Assembly: GCF_015024225.1 (NCBI RefSeq)
Contig: NZ_JACJGM010000044.1
Span: 1 to 35,072 of the forward strand
Direction: 5' to 3'
DNA from: Nocardioides lijunqiniae
Lineage (GTDB): Bacteria > Actinomycetota > Actinomycetes > Propionibacteriales > Nocardioidaceae
DNA: 35,072 nucleotides
Shown: one piece after another, positions 1-8,777 of the stretch
How the letters are laid out: the number at the start of each line of letters is the position of its first letter
Position numbering within the stretch: the stretch's first letter is position 1
Program-made: the position numbers and the translations under genes
The notes under the pieces: generated by a model
The model's input: the letters and a program-made list of their open reading frames with translations, nothing else
What the model was told of the DNA's origin: nothing
The model's database searches: none

Positions 1-381
1 GAGGCCGGTGACGGTCGCGGTCGGGTCGTGCCCGCGCGCCCGCACCGAGGCCGAGCGCGACGGCACCGGCACCAGCACCACGGGCCCGGCGAGCCCGTCG
101 GTCGCGGCGGCCACCGCCTGCGCCAGGAGCCCGGCGAGCGGGCGGGCCAGCGCGAGGACACGACGCTCCTTGAGCGCGAGGACCAGTGCCCGGGGCACCC
201 CGTCGTAGGACCCGGCCGCCCACGGCGTCACCAGGCCCGGGGGCACCGGGGTCGGCCAGGCCGGGGCCGCCGCCGACGGCAGACCGGCCTCGCACGTGCG
301 GCACAGCGGCCGTCCCGGGGCCTCGCACCCGACGCACCGACCGCCGAGGAGCAGGTCGCACGCGGCGTCGCGGTAGTCCAC
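1..381 (-). CDS. comF: ComF family phosphoribosyltransferase-like protein (3' end cut by window)
   Basis: This is the N-terminal 127 codons of a ComF-type protein; the C-terminal part lies outside the window. Translation from GTG at 381 gives a four-cysteine zinc-finger pattern at C16, C19, C27 and C30 (CVGC...CRTC), then the start of a type I phosphoribosyltransferase fold (VLVPVPSR at about 101-108, RGHDP near 115). ComF proteins are linked to DNA uptake in naturally competent bacteria, but in actinobacteria the role is unproven. An in-frame stop lies just upstream, and GTG 381 is the only usable start I found. The gene sits 57 nt downstream of lpqB on the same strand, the same order as M. 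tuberculosis Rv3244c-Rv3242c. The family call is solid; function is inferred from the family. Confidence 0.8.
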   Translation of the reverse strand, partial: MDYRDAACDLLLGGRCVGCEAPGRPLCRTCEAGLPSAAAPAWPTPVPPGLVTPWAAGSYDGVPRALVLALKERRVLALARPLAGLLAQAVAAATDGLAGPVVLVPVPSRSASVRARGHDPTATVTGL

Positions 382-438
382 GAGGCGATCGCACCAGCCC
401 GGTCACCACCGGGCAAGCACGCCCGCGACGCCTGTGGA

Positions 439-2202
439 TCAGCCGACGTAGCCCAGCGAGGTGACCGCCTCCTCGAGGCCGATCACCCGGCTGGTGGTCA
501 GGTCGACCAGGCCGTTGCGCGTGACGGCGTACTGCTGCGCCTCGGGCACCGGCGAGCCGGCCAGGCCCACGACCTGCTCGTTGACGGTGGTCGACAGGGC
601 CTCGACACCGGCCGGAGAGCCGTCGACCGCGACGGTGCGGACCTCGAAGAGCTCGCCGGGCACGACCTGGCTGAGCAGGGCGATCGAGGTGGCCGAGGTC
701 CAGGCGATGTCGGCGACCCGCAGCGGCTCGGTGTCCTCGATGGTGATCGTGCGGACGTCGACGGCGCGCCGCACGCGACCGCGGAAGTCCACCTTGACCC
801 GGCCCAGGAGCAGGCGGTCGACACCGGCATCACGCACCACCGCGGCGAACCGGGTGGCGTCGCGGGAGACCAGGAAGGACCGGACGTTCTCGCCGGTCAC
901 CCCGGGCACCTGCACGTCGCTCAGCCGGCCGTCCTCGCGGACGATGATGCGCGCTCCCGTGCGGGTCCGGTCCACGAGCCAGAGCCGGTCGGCGAAGTCC
1001 CACGAGGGCGTCATCAGGCTGGTGGCGCCGGAGACCACCTGCTCCACGCGCTGGGCCTCCTCCTCGCCCGCCTCGGCGCGCACCGCCCCGACCACGACCG
1101 AGGTGCCGTCGGAGGTCACCCCGGCGGCGGAGGTGGCGCGGAGGTTGACGGCGACCGAGCGCAGCCCGTAGTCGGTCTCCCCGAAGGGTCCGTCGGCCGG
1201 AGCGAGGGTGTCGGGCTCGCCGGAGACCAGCAGGCCCCCGCGCAGCCCGTAGAGCAGCAGGCTCGCCTGGTAGCCCGTGGGGTCGAACTCCGGGGCGTCG
1301 TCGACGCGGAACTCGCTGACCCCGCCGGGCAGGCGCACCTCCTTGTCGCCGATCCGCAGCCGGACCGCGTCGATCGAGGGCTCCTGGCGCAGCGTCCACA
1401 CCAGCTGCGCGAGCATCTTCTCCACCACCTCGTCGTTCTGCTGCCCGGCGTCACCGACGAGGTTGATCTCCGCGACGCCCTCGGCGACCGGCACCGAGAG
1501 CCCCACGGAGAGGCCTCCGGGCAGGAAGCTGCGGGCGACGCCGGCGAGCTTCTCCCCCGGCCCGGCGAGCAGCCCGTCGATCAGGGTCGTGGCGAGCTGC
1601 CGGCCGCGGGGCACGAACACCGGCTCAGGCACGAGGATCTGGGAGGTCCGGTCGAAGAAGTAGAGCGACACCTGCCGGAAGCGCTGGGAGAACCATTGGG
1701 CCGGGACGATCAGGGCGTCGGGGGCCTCCGCGATCCGGTACTCGCCGTCCTCCACGACCATCCGGAAGGTCAGCGTCTGCTGGTCGGCCGCCAGGGGACC
1801 CTGCCAGCCGCCGCGCGCGTCGAGGGACTCCGGGTCGCTGAGGGCGACCGAGATCTCCCCGGTCCGGGGGTCGACGGTCGGGTCGTCGGCGGAGGCGTAG
1901 GTGATCGTGGCGTCGTCGGGGTTCCAGCCGGCCTGCGCCTGCTGGGCGAGGAACTGGGTCGCGACGTCGGTCTGCACGGGGTAGGCGGTCATGGCGTCGA
2001 GGAAGCCCTTGACGATCGCCGGAGCGGTCTCGCCCTCCTGCGGGGGTACGGCGTCGATGGCCGCGGCCTGCTGCTCCTCGACCTCCACCGAGGGCTCGGT
2101 CTCGACCACCGGTCCGCTCTCCGGCAGCTCGACGCAGCCGCTGAGGCCGGCGAGCAGCAGCAGCGAGCAGGCGGTGACGAGCAGCCGTCTGGTCCTGCTC
2201 AT
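439..2202 (-). CDS. lpqB: Lipoprotein LpqB, MtrAB-associated (GerMN domain)
   Basis: A 587-residue lipoprotein. The N-terminus has a basic start, a hydrophobic stretch and a lipobox LSGC at residues 20-23, so C23 should be lipidated and the protein held on the outer face of the membrane. A GerMN-like domain spans about 200-292, followed by a long beta-rich C-terminal region of the LpqB beta-propeller type. In mycobacteria LpqB binds the extracellular part of the sensor kinase MtrB and tunes MtrA phosphorylation; that role is inferred here from family and position. The start ATG at 2202 overlaps the mtrB stop (ATGA), so translation is probably coupled. It is the third gene of the mtrA-mtrB-lpqB operon. 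Confidence 0.95.
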   Translation of the reverse strand: MSRTRRLLVTACSLLLLAGLSGCVELPESGPVVETEPSVEVEEQQAAAIDAVPPQEGETAPAIVKGFLDAMTAYPVQTDVATQFLAQQAQAGWNPDDATITYASADDPTVDPRTGEISVALSDPESLDARGGWQGPLAADQQTLTFRMVVEDGEYRIAEAPDALIVPAQWFSQRFRQVSLYFFDRTSQILVPEPVFVPRGRQLATTLIDGLLAGPGEKLAGVARSFLPGGLSVGLSVPVAEGVAEINLVGDAGQQNDEVVEKMLAQLVWTLRQEPSIDAVRLRIGDKEVRLPGGVSEFRVDDAPEFDPTGYQASLLLYGLRGGLLVSGEPDTLAPADGPFGETDYGLRSVAVNLRATSAAGVTSDGTSVVVGAVRAEAGEEEAQRVEQVVSGATSLMTPSWDFADRLWLVDRTRTGARIIVREDGRLSDVQVPGVTGENVRSFLVSRDATRFAAVVRDAGVDRLLLGRVKVDFRGRVRRAVDVRTITIEDTEPLRVADIAWTSATSIALLSQVVPGELFEVRTVAVDGSPAGVEALSTTVNEQVVGLAGSPVPEAQQYAVTRNGLVDLTTSRVIGLEEAVTSLGYVG

Positions 2203-3824
2203 CGGGCCACCTCCGGGACGGGGTCGTCAGCGTCGGCCGGGACCAGCGGCAGGGGGCTGTGGCGCAGCGGCTCCCCCGCGCGACGGGGCAGCGTGAGCCG
2301 GAACTGGGCGCCCTGCCCGGGCCGGCCCCACGCCTGCAGCCAGCCGCCGTGCAGGTGGGTGTCCTCGAGCGCGATCGCGAGCCCCAGCCCGGTGCCGCCG
2401 CTGGTGCGGGCCCGGGCGGGGTCGGCCCGCCAGAAGCGGTTGAAGACCATGGCCGACTCCCCCGGGGCGAGGCCGACGCCGTAGTCGCGTACCGCGACGG
2501 CGGCCGTCTGGTCGTCGCTCGCGAGCAGCACCTTGATCTCGCGGCGGGCATCGGCGTGGTCGATGGCGTTGGTGATGAGGTTGCGCATGATGCGCTCCAC
2601 GCGGCGTACGTCGGCCTCGGCGAGGCAGGGCCGCTCCGGCGCCTCGACGACCACGCGCACGCCCCGCTGGTCGGCCAGCGCGCGGGTGGAGTCGACGACG
2701 CGGTGCACGACGTCGAGCAGGTTGACGTCCTCGGCCTCGAGCAGCGCGGCCCCGGCGTCGAAGCGGCTGATCTCGAGCAGGTCGGCGAGCAGCACCTCGA
2801 AACGGTCCAGCTCGATCTGCAGCAGCTCCGCGGCTCGACGCGTGCCGGGGTCGAAGGACTCCTTGGCGTCGTGCAGCACGTCGCCGGCCATCCGCACCGT
2901 CGTCAGCGGGGTGCGCAGCTCGTGCGAGACGTCCGAGACGAAGCGGCGCTGCACCCGGCTCAGCTCCTCGAGCTGTCGGATCTGGCGCTGCAGGTTGCTC
3001 GCCATCTGGTTGAACGACGTCGCGAGCCGCGCCAGGTCGTCCTCGCCGGAGACCCGGAGGCGCTCCTGGAGCCGGCCGGCCGCCAGCCGCTCGGCGACCT
3101 GCCGGGCCATGCGGATCGGGGTGACGACCTGGCGGGCCACCAACCAGGTGATCCCGGCGACCAGGACGAGGAGGGCGACGGCCGCCGTCAGCAGGGCCCG
3201 CGTGACCAGCGCCAGCGTCTCGCGCTCCTCGTCGAGGGGGAAGAGGAAGTAGAACGTGTAGGTCCGGCCGTCCGAGGGCAGGACGACCTGGCTCCCCACG
3301 ACGATGCCGGGCTCCTGGACCAGCTCGCCCGAGGGCGTGCGCGAGGTGATCTCGGAGTAGGTCCAGGCGGTGGGCGCCAGCTCCTCGAAGTGCCGCTGCA
3401 GCGAGCCCGGCACGCTGTCCAGGTCGAGACCCGTGGTGTACTCCGGCCCGCCGTCGGACAGCCGGGCCCCCTCGCCGGCGGGGACGCCGAGGACGACGCT
3501 GAAGCCGCGGGTCTCGCCGCGGGCGATGATCAGGTCGGCGAGCTCGCGCTGCTGCCGGCTGGCGTTGACCTCGGTGCCCGAGGCGGCCTCGAGGCGGGTG
3601 CTCGCCTCGTCGATGCTCGCGTCGGACTCGGCCAGGACCTGGTCGACCCGGTGCTCGAGGAGCCCGTCCTTGGTGGAGCTGAGCAGGAACCACCCCACCC
3701 CGCTGATGACGATCGCCGACAGCACCAGCGTGCTGGCCACCACCCGCGACTGGATCGAGCGGCGCCAGAAGGTCAGTGCCCGTCGTACGCCGGGCGGGAC
3801 GCCGAGGCGCCGACCACGCGTCAT
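2199..3824 (-). CDS. mtrB: Sensor histidine kinase MtrB
   Basis: A 541-residue membrane histidine kinase. Two membrane segments lie at about 28-50 and 207-230 and enclose an extracellular sensor region. A HAMP linker follows (about 231-283), then HisKA with SHELRTPLTT and phospho-accepting H301. The HATPase domain shows an N box (NLITNAIDHA, 415-424), G1 box DYGVG (447-451) and G2 box GGTGLGLA (477-484), so all catalytic motifs are intact. It should phosphorylate MtrA, encoded immediately upstream with a 4-nt gap, and share the operon with lpqB. In mycobacteria and corynebacteria MtrAB controls cell-wall hydrolases, division and osmotic response; the signal here is unknown. ATG 3824 gives the family's usual N-terminus. 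Confidence 0.95.
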   Translation of the reverse strand: MTRGRRLGVPPGVRRALTFWRRSIQSRVVASTLVLSAIVISGVGWFLLSSTKDGLLEHRVDQVLAESDASIDEASTRLEAASGTEVNASRQQRELADLIIARGETRGFSVVLGVPAGEGARLSDGGPEYTTGLDLDSVPGSLQRHFEELAPTAWTYSEITSRTPSGELVQEPGIVVGSQVVLPSDGRTYTFYFLFPLDEERETLALVTRALLTAAVALLVLVAGITWLVARQVVTPIRMARQVAERLAAGRLQERLRVSGEDDLARLATSFNQMASNLQRQIRQLEELSRVQRRFVSDVSHELRTPLTTVRMAGDVLHDAKESFDPGTRRAAELLQIELDRFEVLLADLLEISRFDAGAALLEAEDVNLLDVVHRVVDSTRALADQRGVRVVVEAPERPCLAEADVRRVERIMRNLITNAIDHADARREIKVLLASDDQTAAVAVRDYGVGLAPGESAMVFNRFWRADPARARTSGGTGLGLAIALEDTHLHGGWLQAWGRPGQGAQFRLTLPRRAGEPLRHSPLPLVPADADDPVPEVAR

Positions 3825-3828
3825 GTCG

Positions 3829-4548
3829 CTACGCGTTCCCGGCCTTGTAGCCGACGCCGCGCACGGTGACGACGATCTCGGGGTGCTCGGGGTCGTGCTC
3901 GACCTTGGAGCGCAGCCGCTGCACGTGCACGTTGACCAGGCGGGTGTCGGCGGCGTGGCGGTAGCCCCAGACCTGCTCGAGCAGCACCTCGCGGGTGAAC
4001 ACCTGCCAGGGCTTGCGGGCCAGGCAGAGCAGCAGGTCGAACTCCAGCGGGGTCAGGCTGATCGGCTCGCCGCGGCGGTGCACGGCGTGCCCGGCCACGT
4101 CGATGGTGAGGTCGCCGATGGTCAGCGACTCCGCCGACGCGGCCTCGAAGCGGCGCACGCGGGCGCGGATGCGCGCCACGAGCTCCTTGGGCTTGAACGG
4201 CTTGACGACGTAGTCGTCCGCGCCGGACTCCAGGCCCACCACGACGTCGACGGTGTCGCCCTTGGCGGTGAGCATGACGATCGGCACGCCGGACTCGGCG
4301 CGGATCTCCTTGCAGACGTCGATGCCGTCGCGACCGGGCAGCATCAGGTCCAGCAGCACCACGTCGGGCTTGTAGTCGCGGAACTCGTCGATGGCGAGGT
4401 CGCCGCGCGTGCACATGCGGCTGTCGAAGCCCTCCTGGCGGAGCACGATCGTCAGCATCTCGGCCAGCGAGGCGTCGTCGTCGACGACCAGCACCCGCCC
4501 CTTGGGCGTGAGGCTGCTCGCGGTCCCCACCGTTGTCATGGCCTCCAT
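3829..4548 (-). CDS. mtrA: Response regulator MtrA (OmpR/PhoB class)
   Basis: A 239-residue response regulator. The receiver domain (about 18-130) has acidic-pocket residues in VVDDD (D23-D25), phospho-acceptor D67 in LLDLMLPG and conserved K116 in VKPF. The winged-helix DNA-binding domain occupies about 140-237 and ends in VTVRGVGYKA, as in the family. Candidate starts are ATG 4548 (MEAMTT...) and ATG 4539; I chose 4548 because a GGTGG lies just upstream, while the only purines before 4539 sit too close. The open frame continues far upstream, but that is antisense to the neighbour's coding frame and not real. MtrA is the first gene of mtrA-mtrB-lpqB. A candidate MtrA-type direct repeat occurs before the amidase gene near 25717. 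Confidence 0.95.
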   Translation of the reverse strand: MEAMTTVGTASSLTPKGRVLVVDDDASLAEMLTIVLRQEGFDSRMCTRGDLAIDEFRDYKPDVVLLDLMLPGRDGIDVCKEIRAESGVPIVMLTAKGDTVDVVVGLESGADDYVVKPFKPKELVARIRARVRRFEAASAESLTIGDLTIDVAGHAVHRRGEPISLTPLEFDLLLCLARKPWQVFTREVLLEQVWGYRHAADTRLVNVHVQRLRSKVEHDPEHPEIVVTVRGVGYKAGNA

Positions 4549-4601
4549 AGTGCCACCCGGGCGTGTCGTACCCGGATTCGCAGGCCTCGGGAGCCCCTCG
4601 G

Positions 4602-6029
4602 TCAGGCAGGCGCCCAGTGGTCCTGGCCGCGCGCGAGCTCGTCGGCGAGACCGCCCATGTCGGCGGCGGCCTGGTCGTCGGCGTCCTCGATCCACCCGGC
4701 GGCGACGGCCAGGGTCCGCCCGGCGTCGATGAGCTCCTTGGCCGAGCCCGTCGTGATCGCGTCGAGCTGCTCCAGCGCCGCCAGCCAGCTGGCGTGGGGG
4801 CCGTAGCTGCCCATGCCGATGCTGTGGTCGCGCGACCAGATGCCCGAGCCGGTGTGGGACGCCGCGAACTCCGCGGCCCTCAGGAAGGCCTTGGCGACGA
4901 TCGGCACGTCGTGGTTGCCGATGCTCTGGATGGTCCGCGAGTTGATCCTGATCTCGGCGGCGTCGACGAAGGTCTCGGCCATCCCGGCGCCAGGGTGGAG
5001 GTGGAAGTTGACCGGGTCGTTGTCGCCCAGGATCCCCTGGAGCGCCTGGAGCTTGGTCTGGAGCTCGCTCTCCTCGTCGTAGATCGCCTGCTCCAGCTCC
5101 TTCACCGCGTCCTCGAGGCTGGCGAAGATCTCCTCCGCCGTGCCGCCGGAGAGGGTGAGGGTCTTGTTGCCCGTCTTGGGCTCGGGCGTGACCTCGTCGA
5201 GGAAGGCGAGACCCTCCGACGCCGCGTCCACCAGCACGTCGAACTGCGCCGGCACGAAGACCCCGACGAGGTCGACGAAGGCCTTGACGACCCCCAGGTC
5301 GATGGATCCCGAGCCCCCGCCGCCGATGTCGAGCGAGTCGGCACCCGCTTGGGCGATCGCCATGATGTCGGTGCGCGCCTTCTTCCAGACCTGCTTCTCG
5401 CCGGCGACGGCGAGACCCGCGCCGGCGGCGACCTGTGCCTGGTTGACCATCACGCCGGTGATCCGGTCCACGCCGTAGCCGCCGTCGAAGGCGTAGAGCA
5501 GGTCGGAGGAGGCCTGGTCGGACTGGGGGCTGGCCCACTTGTAGATCAGGCCCATCGCGGTGCTGACCTCGACGTCCACGAACGTGTAGCCGCCCTCGCG
5601 CTGGCTCTGCGGGGTGATCGCGTCGACCGCGTCCTCGAGCGCGGCGATGGGGGCGTCGAAGTCGGCAGGGTCGGGCAGCGAGCGCCAGCCGTCGAAGACC
5701 TGGTGCAGCCGGTCGACCCACGGGGAGTAGATCGACTCGTACGCGTCGACCTCGTAGACGTGGTAGACCACGCTGCCCCGGGTCTCCTGGCCGACGTACT
5801 GCGCGCCGGGCGGGACGTCCGAGGACGCGGACTGGGCGATGGCGTTCAGCTTGAGGGTCACCATGCCCGTGGGCCCGAAGTTGGGCGGGAGCTCACCGTC
5901 CCAGTTGTTGCCGCGGAAGCCCTCGTCGGCGCTGCCGTACCACCCGAACTCCGAGACGTAGCGGCGTACGGCGTTGTCGAGGACGTCGTCCATGAGGTCG
6001 CCGAGTGCCGAGCTGCTGTAGGCGGTCAC
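4602..6029 (-). CDS. Uncharacterised 475-residue protein, mostly alpha-helical
   Basis: I do not recognise a named family. The start is GTG 6029, supported by AGGAG at 6035-6039 with ideal spacing; the longer frame to 6098 has no support. No signal peptide or clear membrane helix is visible. The N-terminal 150 residues contain aromatic and Trp-rich stretches (FGWYGSADEGF, FDGWRSLPDP). The middle is Gly/Ala-rich with a GGGGSGS linker, then a charged helical part (ASLEDAVKELEQAIYDEESELQ) suggesting a coiled coil. The last 60 residues (alanine-rich helix, then GWIEDADDQAA) faintly resemble WXG100/Esp-type secretion substrates, a weak impression only. It lies between ahcY and mtrA, where M. tuberculosis carries tmk, on the same strand, and is probably transcribed on its own. 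Codon use looks native. Confidence 0.8.
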   Translation of the reverse strand: MTAYSSSALGDLMDDVLDNAVRRYVSEFGWYGSADEGFRGNNWDGELPPNFGPTGMVTLKLNAIAQSASSDVPPGAQYVGQETRGSVVYHVYEVDAYESIYSPWVDRLHQVFDGWRSLPDPADFDAPIAALEDAVDAITPQSQREGGYTFVDVEVSTAMGLIYKWASPQSDQASSDLLYAFDGGYGVDRITGVMVNQAQVAAGAGLAVAGEKQVWKKARTDIMAIAQAGADSLDIGGGGSGSIDLGVVKAFVDLVGVFVPAQFDVLVDAASEGLAFLDEVTPEPKTGNKTLTLSGGTAEEIFASLEDAVKELEQAIYDEESELQTKLQALQGILGDNDPVNFHLHPGAGMAETFVDAAEIRINSRTIQSIGNHDVPIVAKAFLRAAEFAASHTGSGIWSRDHSIGMGSYGPHASWLAALEQLDAITTGSAKELIDAGRTLAVAAGWIEDADDQAAADMGGLADELARGQDHWAPA

Positions 6030-6034
6030 GAGTT

Positions 6035-6039
6035 CTCCT
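6035..6039 (-). promoter_or_regulatory. Shine-Dalgarno AGGAG deciding the start of the 475-residue gene
   Basis: The minus-strand sequence AGGAGAACTCGTG places AGGAG about 6 nt before GTG 6029. This favours 6029 over the longer open frame that begins at 6098. Confidence 0.75.
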
Positions 6040-6147
6040 GCGTCACTGGGGGGATGTGGGGCGCGTGGTGCCTTCTGCTCCTGCCCGGGACGGCGCACGG
6101 GTAAACAGCCCGTCCGACCGTCGGCGGGTGGACCTGGTCACAGACGA

Positions 6148-6182
6148 CTCCGCCCCTCGACCCGGTGGGTCGAGGGGCGGAG
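6148..6182 (-). terminator. Perfect 16-bp stem hairpin after ahcY
   Basis: Positions 6148-6163 and 6167-6182 are fully complementary with a GGT loop (core CGCCCCTCGACCC / GGGTCGAGGGGCG). It sits 23 nt beyond the ahcY stop codon at 6206. No U-tract follows, which is common for hairpin terminators in high-GC actinobacteria. It also separates ahcY from the promoter region of the downstream 475-residue gene. Confidence 0.75.
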
Positions 6183-6205
6183 GGCGCTCAGGTGCGTGCC
6201 GAGGC

Positions 6206-7636
6206 TCAGTAGCGGTACTGGTCGGACTTGAACGGGCCCTGGACGTCGACGCCGAGGTAGGCGGCCTGGTCGTCGCTCAGGGTCGTCAGCTTGACGCCGA
6301 GGGCGCCGAGGTGGAGGCGGGCGACCTCCTCGTCGAGGTGCTTGGGCAGCACGTAGACGCCGACCGGGTAGTCCTGCGGCTTGGTGAAGATCTCGATCTG
6401 CGCCAGGACCTGGTTGGTGAAGGAGTTGGACATGACGAACGACGGGTGGCCGGTCGCGTTGCCGAGGTTCATCAGCCGGCCCTCGGAGAGGACGATGATC
6501 GCGTTGCCCGCCGGGAAGGTCCAGACGTCCACCTGGGGCTTGACGTTCTTGCGGACCGCGACGCCCTCGGCCTCGAGGCCGGCCATGTCGATCTCGTTGT
6601 CGAAGTGACCGATGTTGCCGAGGATCGCGTTGTGGCGCATGCGCGACATCTGCTCGACCGTGACGACGTCCTTGTTGCCGGTCGCGGTGATGATGATGTC
6701 CGCGACGTCGAGCACGTTGTCGAGGGTGTCGACCTGGTAGCCGTCCATCGCCGCCTGGAGCGCGCAGATGGGGTCGATCTCGGTGACGATGACGCGGGCG
6801 CCCTGGCCGCGCAGCGACTCCGCGCAGCCCTTGCCGACGTCGCCGTAGCCGCACACGACCGCGACCTTGCCGCCGATGAGGACGTCGGTGGCGCGGTTGA
6901 TGCCGTCGATGAGCGAGTGGCGGCAGCCGTACTTGTTGTCGAACTTGGACTTGGTGACCGAGTCGTTGACGTTGATGGCCGGGAAGAGCAGCGAGCCCTC
7001 CTTCATCATGTCGTAGAGACGCAGCACGCCGGTGGTGGTCTCCTCGGTGACGCCCTTGATCTCGCCGGCGATCTGCGTCCAGCGGTCCTTGCTCTCCGCG
7101 AGGGAGGCGTTGAGGACGTCGAAGACGACCTTCTGCTCGACGCTCTTGGCGGTGGCGGGGTCGGGCGCGATGCCGGTCTTCTCCGCCTCGACACCGAGGT
7201 GCACGAGCATCGTGGCGTCGCCGCCGTCGTCGAGGATCATGTTGGCGGCCTTGCCCTCGGGCCACATGAGGATCTGCTGGGTGCACCACCAGTACTCCTC
7301 CAGCGTCTCGCCCTTCCAGGCGAAGACCGGGACGCCGGCGGGGCTGTCGACCGTGCCCTCGGGGCCGACGGCGATCGCCGCGGCGGCGTGGTCCTGGGTG
7401 GAGAAGATGTTGCAGGAGGCCCAGCGGACCTCGGCACCGAGCGCGGTCAGCGTCTCGATCAGGACCGCGGTCTGGATGGTCATGTGCAGCGACCCGGCGA
7501 TCCGGGCGCCGGCGAGCGGCTTGGAGTCGCCGTAGCGCTCGCGCATCGCCATCAGGCCGGGCATCTCGTGCTCGGCCAGCGTGATCTCCATCCGACCGAA
7601 GTCGGCCAGGGAGAGGTCGGCAACCTTGTAGTCCAT
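6206..7636 (-). CDS. ahcY: S-adenosyl-L-homocysteine hydrolase (adenosylhomocysteinase)
   Basis: A 476-residue cytosolic enzyme that reversibly splits S-adenosylhomocysteine into adenosine and homocysteine, removing the by-product inhibitor of methyltransferases. Family hallmarks are GSLHMTIQTAVLIETL near 48-63, SCNIFSTQDH near 74-83, the NAD-binding motif GYGDVGKG (263-270) and the C-terminus KSDQYRY, which packs over the neighbouring subunit's cofactor site. Length matches actinobacterial and eukaryotic-type enzymes with the extra internal segment. The start is ATG 7636 (MDYKVADLSL), with AGGAG 5 nt upstream; the longer frame to 7669 is not supported. A hairpin terminator follows at 6148-6182. 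The gene lies near mtrA as in mycobacteria (sahH). Confidence 0.97.
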   Translation of the reverse strand: MDYKVADLSLADFGRMEITLAEHEMPGLMAMRERYGDSKPLAGARIAGSLHMTIQTAVLIETLTALGAEVRWASCNIFSTQDHAAAAIAVGPEGTVDSPAGVPVFAWKGETLEEYWWCTQQILMWPEGKAANMILDDGGDATMLVHLGVEAEKTGIAPDPATAKSVEQKVVFDVLNASLAESKDRWTQIAGEIKGVTEETTTGVLRLYDMMKEGSLLFPAINVNDSVTKSKFDNKYGCRHSLIDGINRATDVLIGGKVAVVCGYGDVGKGCAESLRGQGARVIVTEIDPICALQAAMDGYQVDTLDNVLDVADIIITATGNKDVVTVEQMSRMRHNAILGNIGHFDNEIDMAGLEAEGVAVRKNVKPQVDVWTFPAGNAIIVLSEGRLMNLGNATGHPSFVMSNSFTNQVLAQIEIFTKPQDYPVGVYVLPKHLDEEVARLHLGALGVKLTTLSDDQAAYLGVDVQGPFKSDQYRY

Positions 7637-7672
7637 CAATGCTCCTGAGTCCGGCGGTTGGGCGTGCAACCC

Positions 7673-7678
7673 AGGCTA
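7673..7678 (-). promoter_or_regulatory. Candidate -10 element of ahcY (TAGCCT)
   Basis: TAGCCT on the minus strand lies about 36 nt upstream of the ahcY ATG, giving a predicted leader near 30 nt that carries the AGGAG site. No good -35 hexamer is visible. I looked for a SAH-riboswitch-like fold in this short leader and saw none. Confidence 0.4.
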
Positions 7679-7772
7679 GAACGGGTTCCTGCCGATCGCA
7701 GAATCCTCGCGACCCCTCCGTGGAGCCGCTAGGAGAGGCGGTGTAGTGGGCTCACGACGGGGCCGAAACGGC

Positions 7773-8738
7773 TCAGTGCGCGGCCTTCTCCGAGCCGGCC
7801 TCGGCCTTGCCGTGGCCGAAGGGAAGCACGTGCATCACGGCCACCACGACGGCGCCCACGATGACGCCGGCGACGGCCGAGAGGGCCGTGTTGACGAGCC
7901 AGCCGAGGACCGCGCCGAGCGCGCCCGTCGCGTGGTGGACGTCCTCCTCGAGGTGGTGCACCCACTCGTACGGCGCGTGCCAGCCGAGGTCGTCGGCGCC
8001 GACCAGGAGGATGTGGCCGCCCACCCACAGCATGGCGACGGTGCCGACAACCGAGATCGTCGCGAGCAGGCCCGGCATGGCGCGCACGAGCCCGTGGCCG
8101 ATCTTCTGCGCAGCAGTCGAGGCGCGCTGGGTCAGCGCCAGGCCCACGTCGTCCATCTTGACGATCAGCGCCACGACGCCGTAGACGGCGATCGTGATCA
8201 GGAACGCGACGACGATGAGGATCACCGCGCGCGACACGAAGGACTCCTCGGAGACCTCGTTGAGGGAGATCACCATGATCTCGGCCGACAGGATCAGGTC
8301 GGTGCGGATGGCACCGGCGACCATGGTCTTCTCGGCCTCGGCGTCGAACTCCGTGGCCTGCTTCTTCTCCGCCGGATGGTGCCCGGAGAACCGCTCCCAG
8401 ACCTTCTCGGCGCCCTCGTAGCACAGGAAGGTGCCGCCCAGCATCAGGATCGGCGTCAGCAGACCCGGCAGGAACTGGCTGAGCAGCATGGCCACGGGCA
8501 GGATGATCAGGAGCTTGTTGCGGATCGAGCCGATCGCGATCCGGCGGATCATCGGCAGCTCGCGCTTGGCGGCCACACCCTGGACGTACTGCGGCGTCAC
8601 GGCGGTGTCGTCGACCACGACCCCGGCGGCCTTCATGCTGGCGCGTCCGGCGGCGGCGGAGACGTCGTCGACCGAGGCTGCGGCGCGGCGCGCCATCGCC
8701 GCCACGTCGTCGAGGAGGGCGAAGAGCCCGCCGCTCAC
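7773..8738 (-). CDS. DUF808 family integral membrane protein
   Basis: A 321-residue membrane protein that I recognise as DUF808 (YedI-like) from its N-terminal pattern MSGGLFALLDDVAAMARRAAASVDD, the conserved KAAGVVVDDTAVTPQYV, and a long series of hydrophobic segments from about residue 75 to the end. The biochemical function is unknown. It starts at GTG 8738 with GGAG 7 nt upstream. The start codon overlaps the stop of a possible 11-residue leader ORF (8735-8770), and a TAGGCT box lies before that leader. The C-terminus is His/Lys-rich (HGKAEAGSEKAAH). It is on the same strand as the acyltransferase gene, whose stop codon forms part of the TAGGCT box, so it probably has its own promoter. 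Confidence 0.9.
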   Translation of the reverse strand: MSGGLFALLDDVAAMARRAAASVDDVSAAAGRASMKAAGVVVDDTAVTPQYVQGVAAKRELPMIRRIAIGSIRNKLLIILPVAMLLSQFLPGLLTPILMLGGTFLCYEGAEKVWERFSGHHPAEKKQATEFDAEAEKTMVAGAIRTDLILSAEIMVISLNEVSEESFVSRAVILIVVAFLITIAVYGVVALIVKMDDVGLALTQRASTAAQKIGHGLVRAMPGLLATISVVGTVAMLWVGGHILLVGADDLGWHAPYEWVHHLEEDVHHATGALGAVLGWLVNTALSAVAGVIVGAVVVAVMHVLPFGHGKAEAGSEKAAH

Positions 8739-8770
8739 TGGGTCGCTCCGCGCGCGGCACCGGTCGTCAT
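8735..8770 (-). CDS. Possible 11-residue leaderless uORF coupled to DUF808 gene
   Basis: ATG at 8770 is followed by 10 sense codons and TGA, giving MTTGAARGATQ. TAGGCT lies exactly 7 nt upstream (8778-8783), the same leaderless arrangement found at other genes in this window. The TGA overlaps the GTG start of the DUF808 gene (GTGA), a classic coupling geometry. No family is recognisable. It could equally be an accidental frame if transcription starts elsewhere. Confidence 0.4.
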   Translation of the reverse strand: MTTGAARGATQ

Positions 8771-8777
8771 GGGCGTC

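Noticed and set aside
3829..5721. 630-codon extended version of the mtrA frame
   Set aside because: The part upstream of 4548 is in another frame of the 475-residue gene and has Arg-rich shadow composition; MtrA relatives start at the chosen ATG.
7690..7720. SigH/SigR-type promoter (GGAAC ... GTT) before ahcY
   Set aside because: GGAAC and GTT are about 14 nt apart, too close for the usual 18-19 nt spacing.
7637..7740. SAH riboswitch upstream of ahcY
   Set aside because: The leader after the likely -10 is only about 30 nt and I could not find the conserved SAH-riboswitch core.
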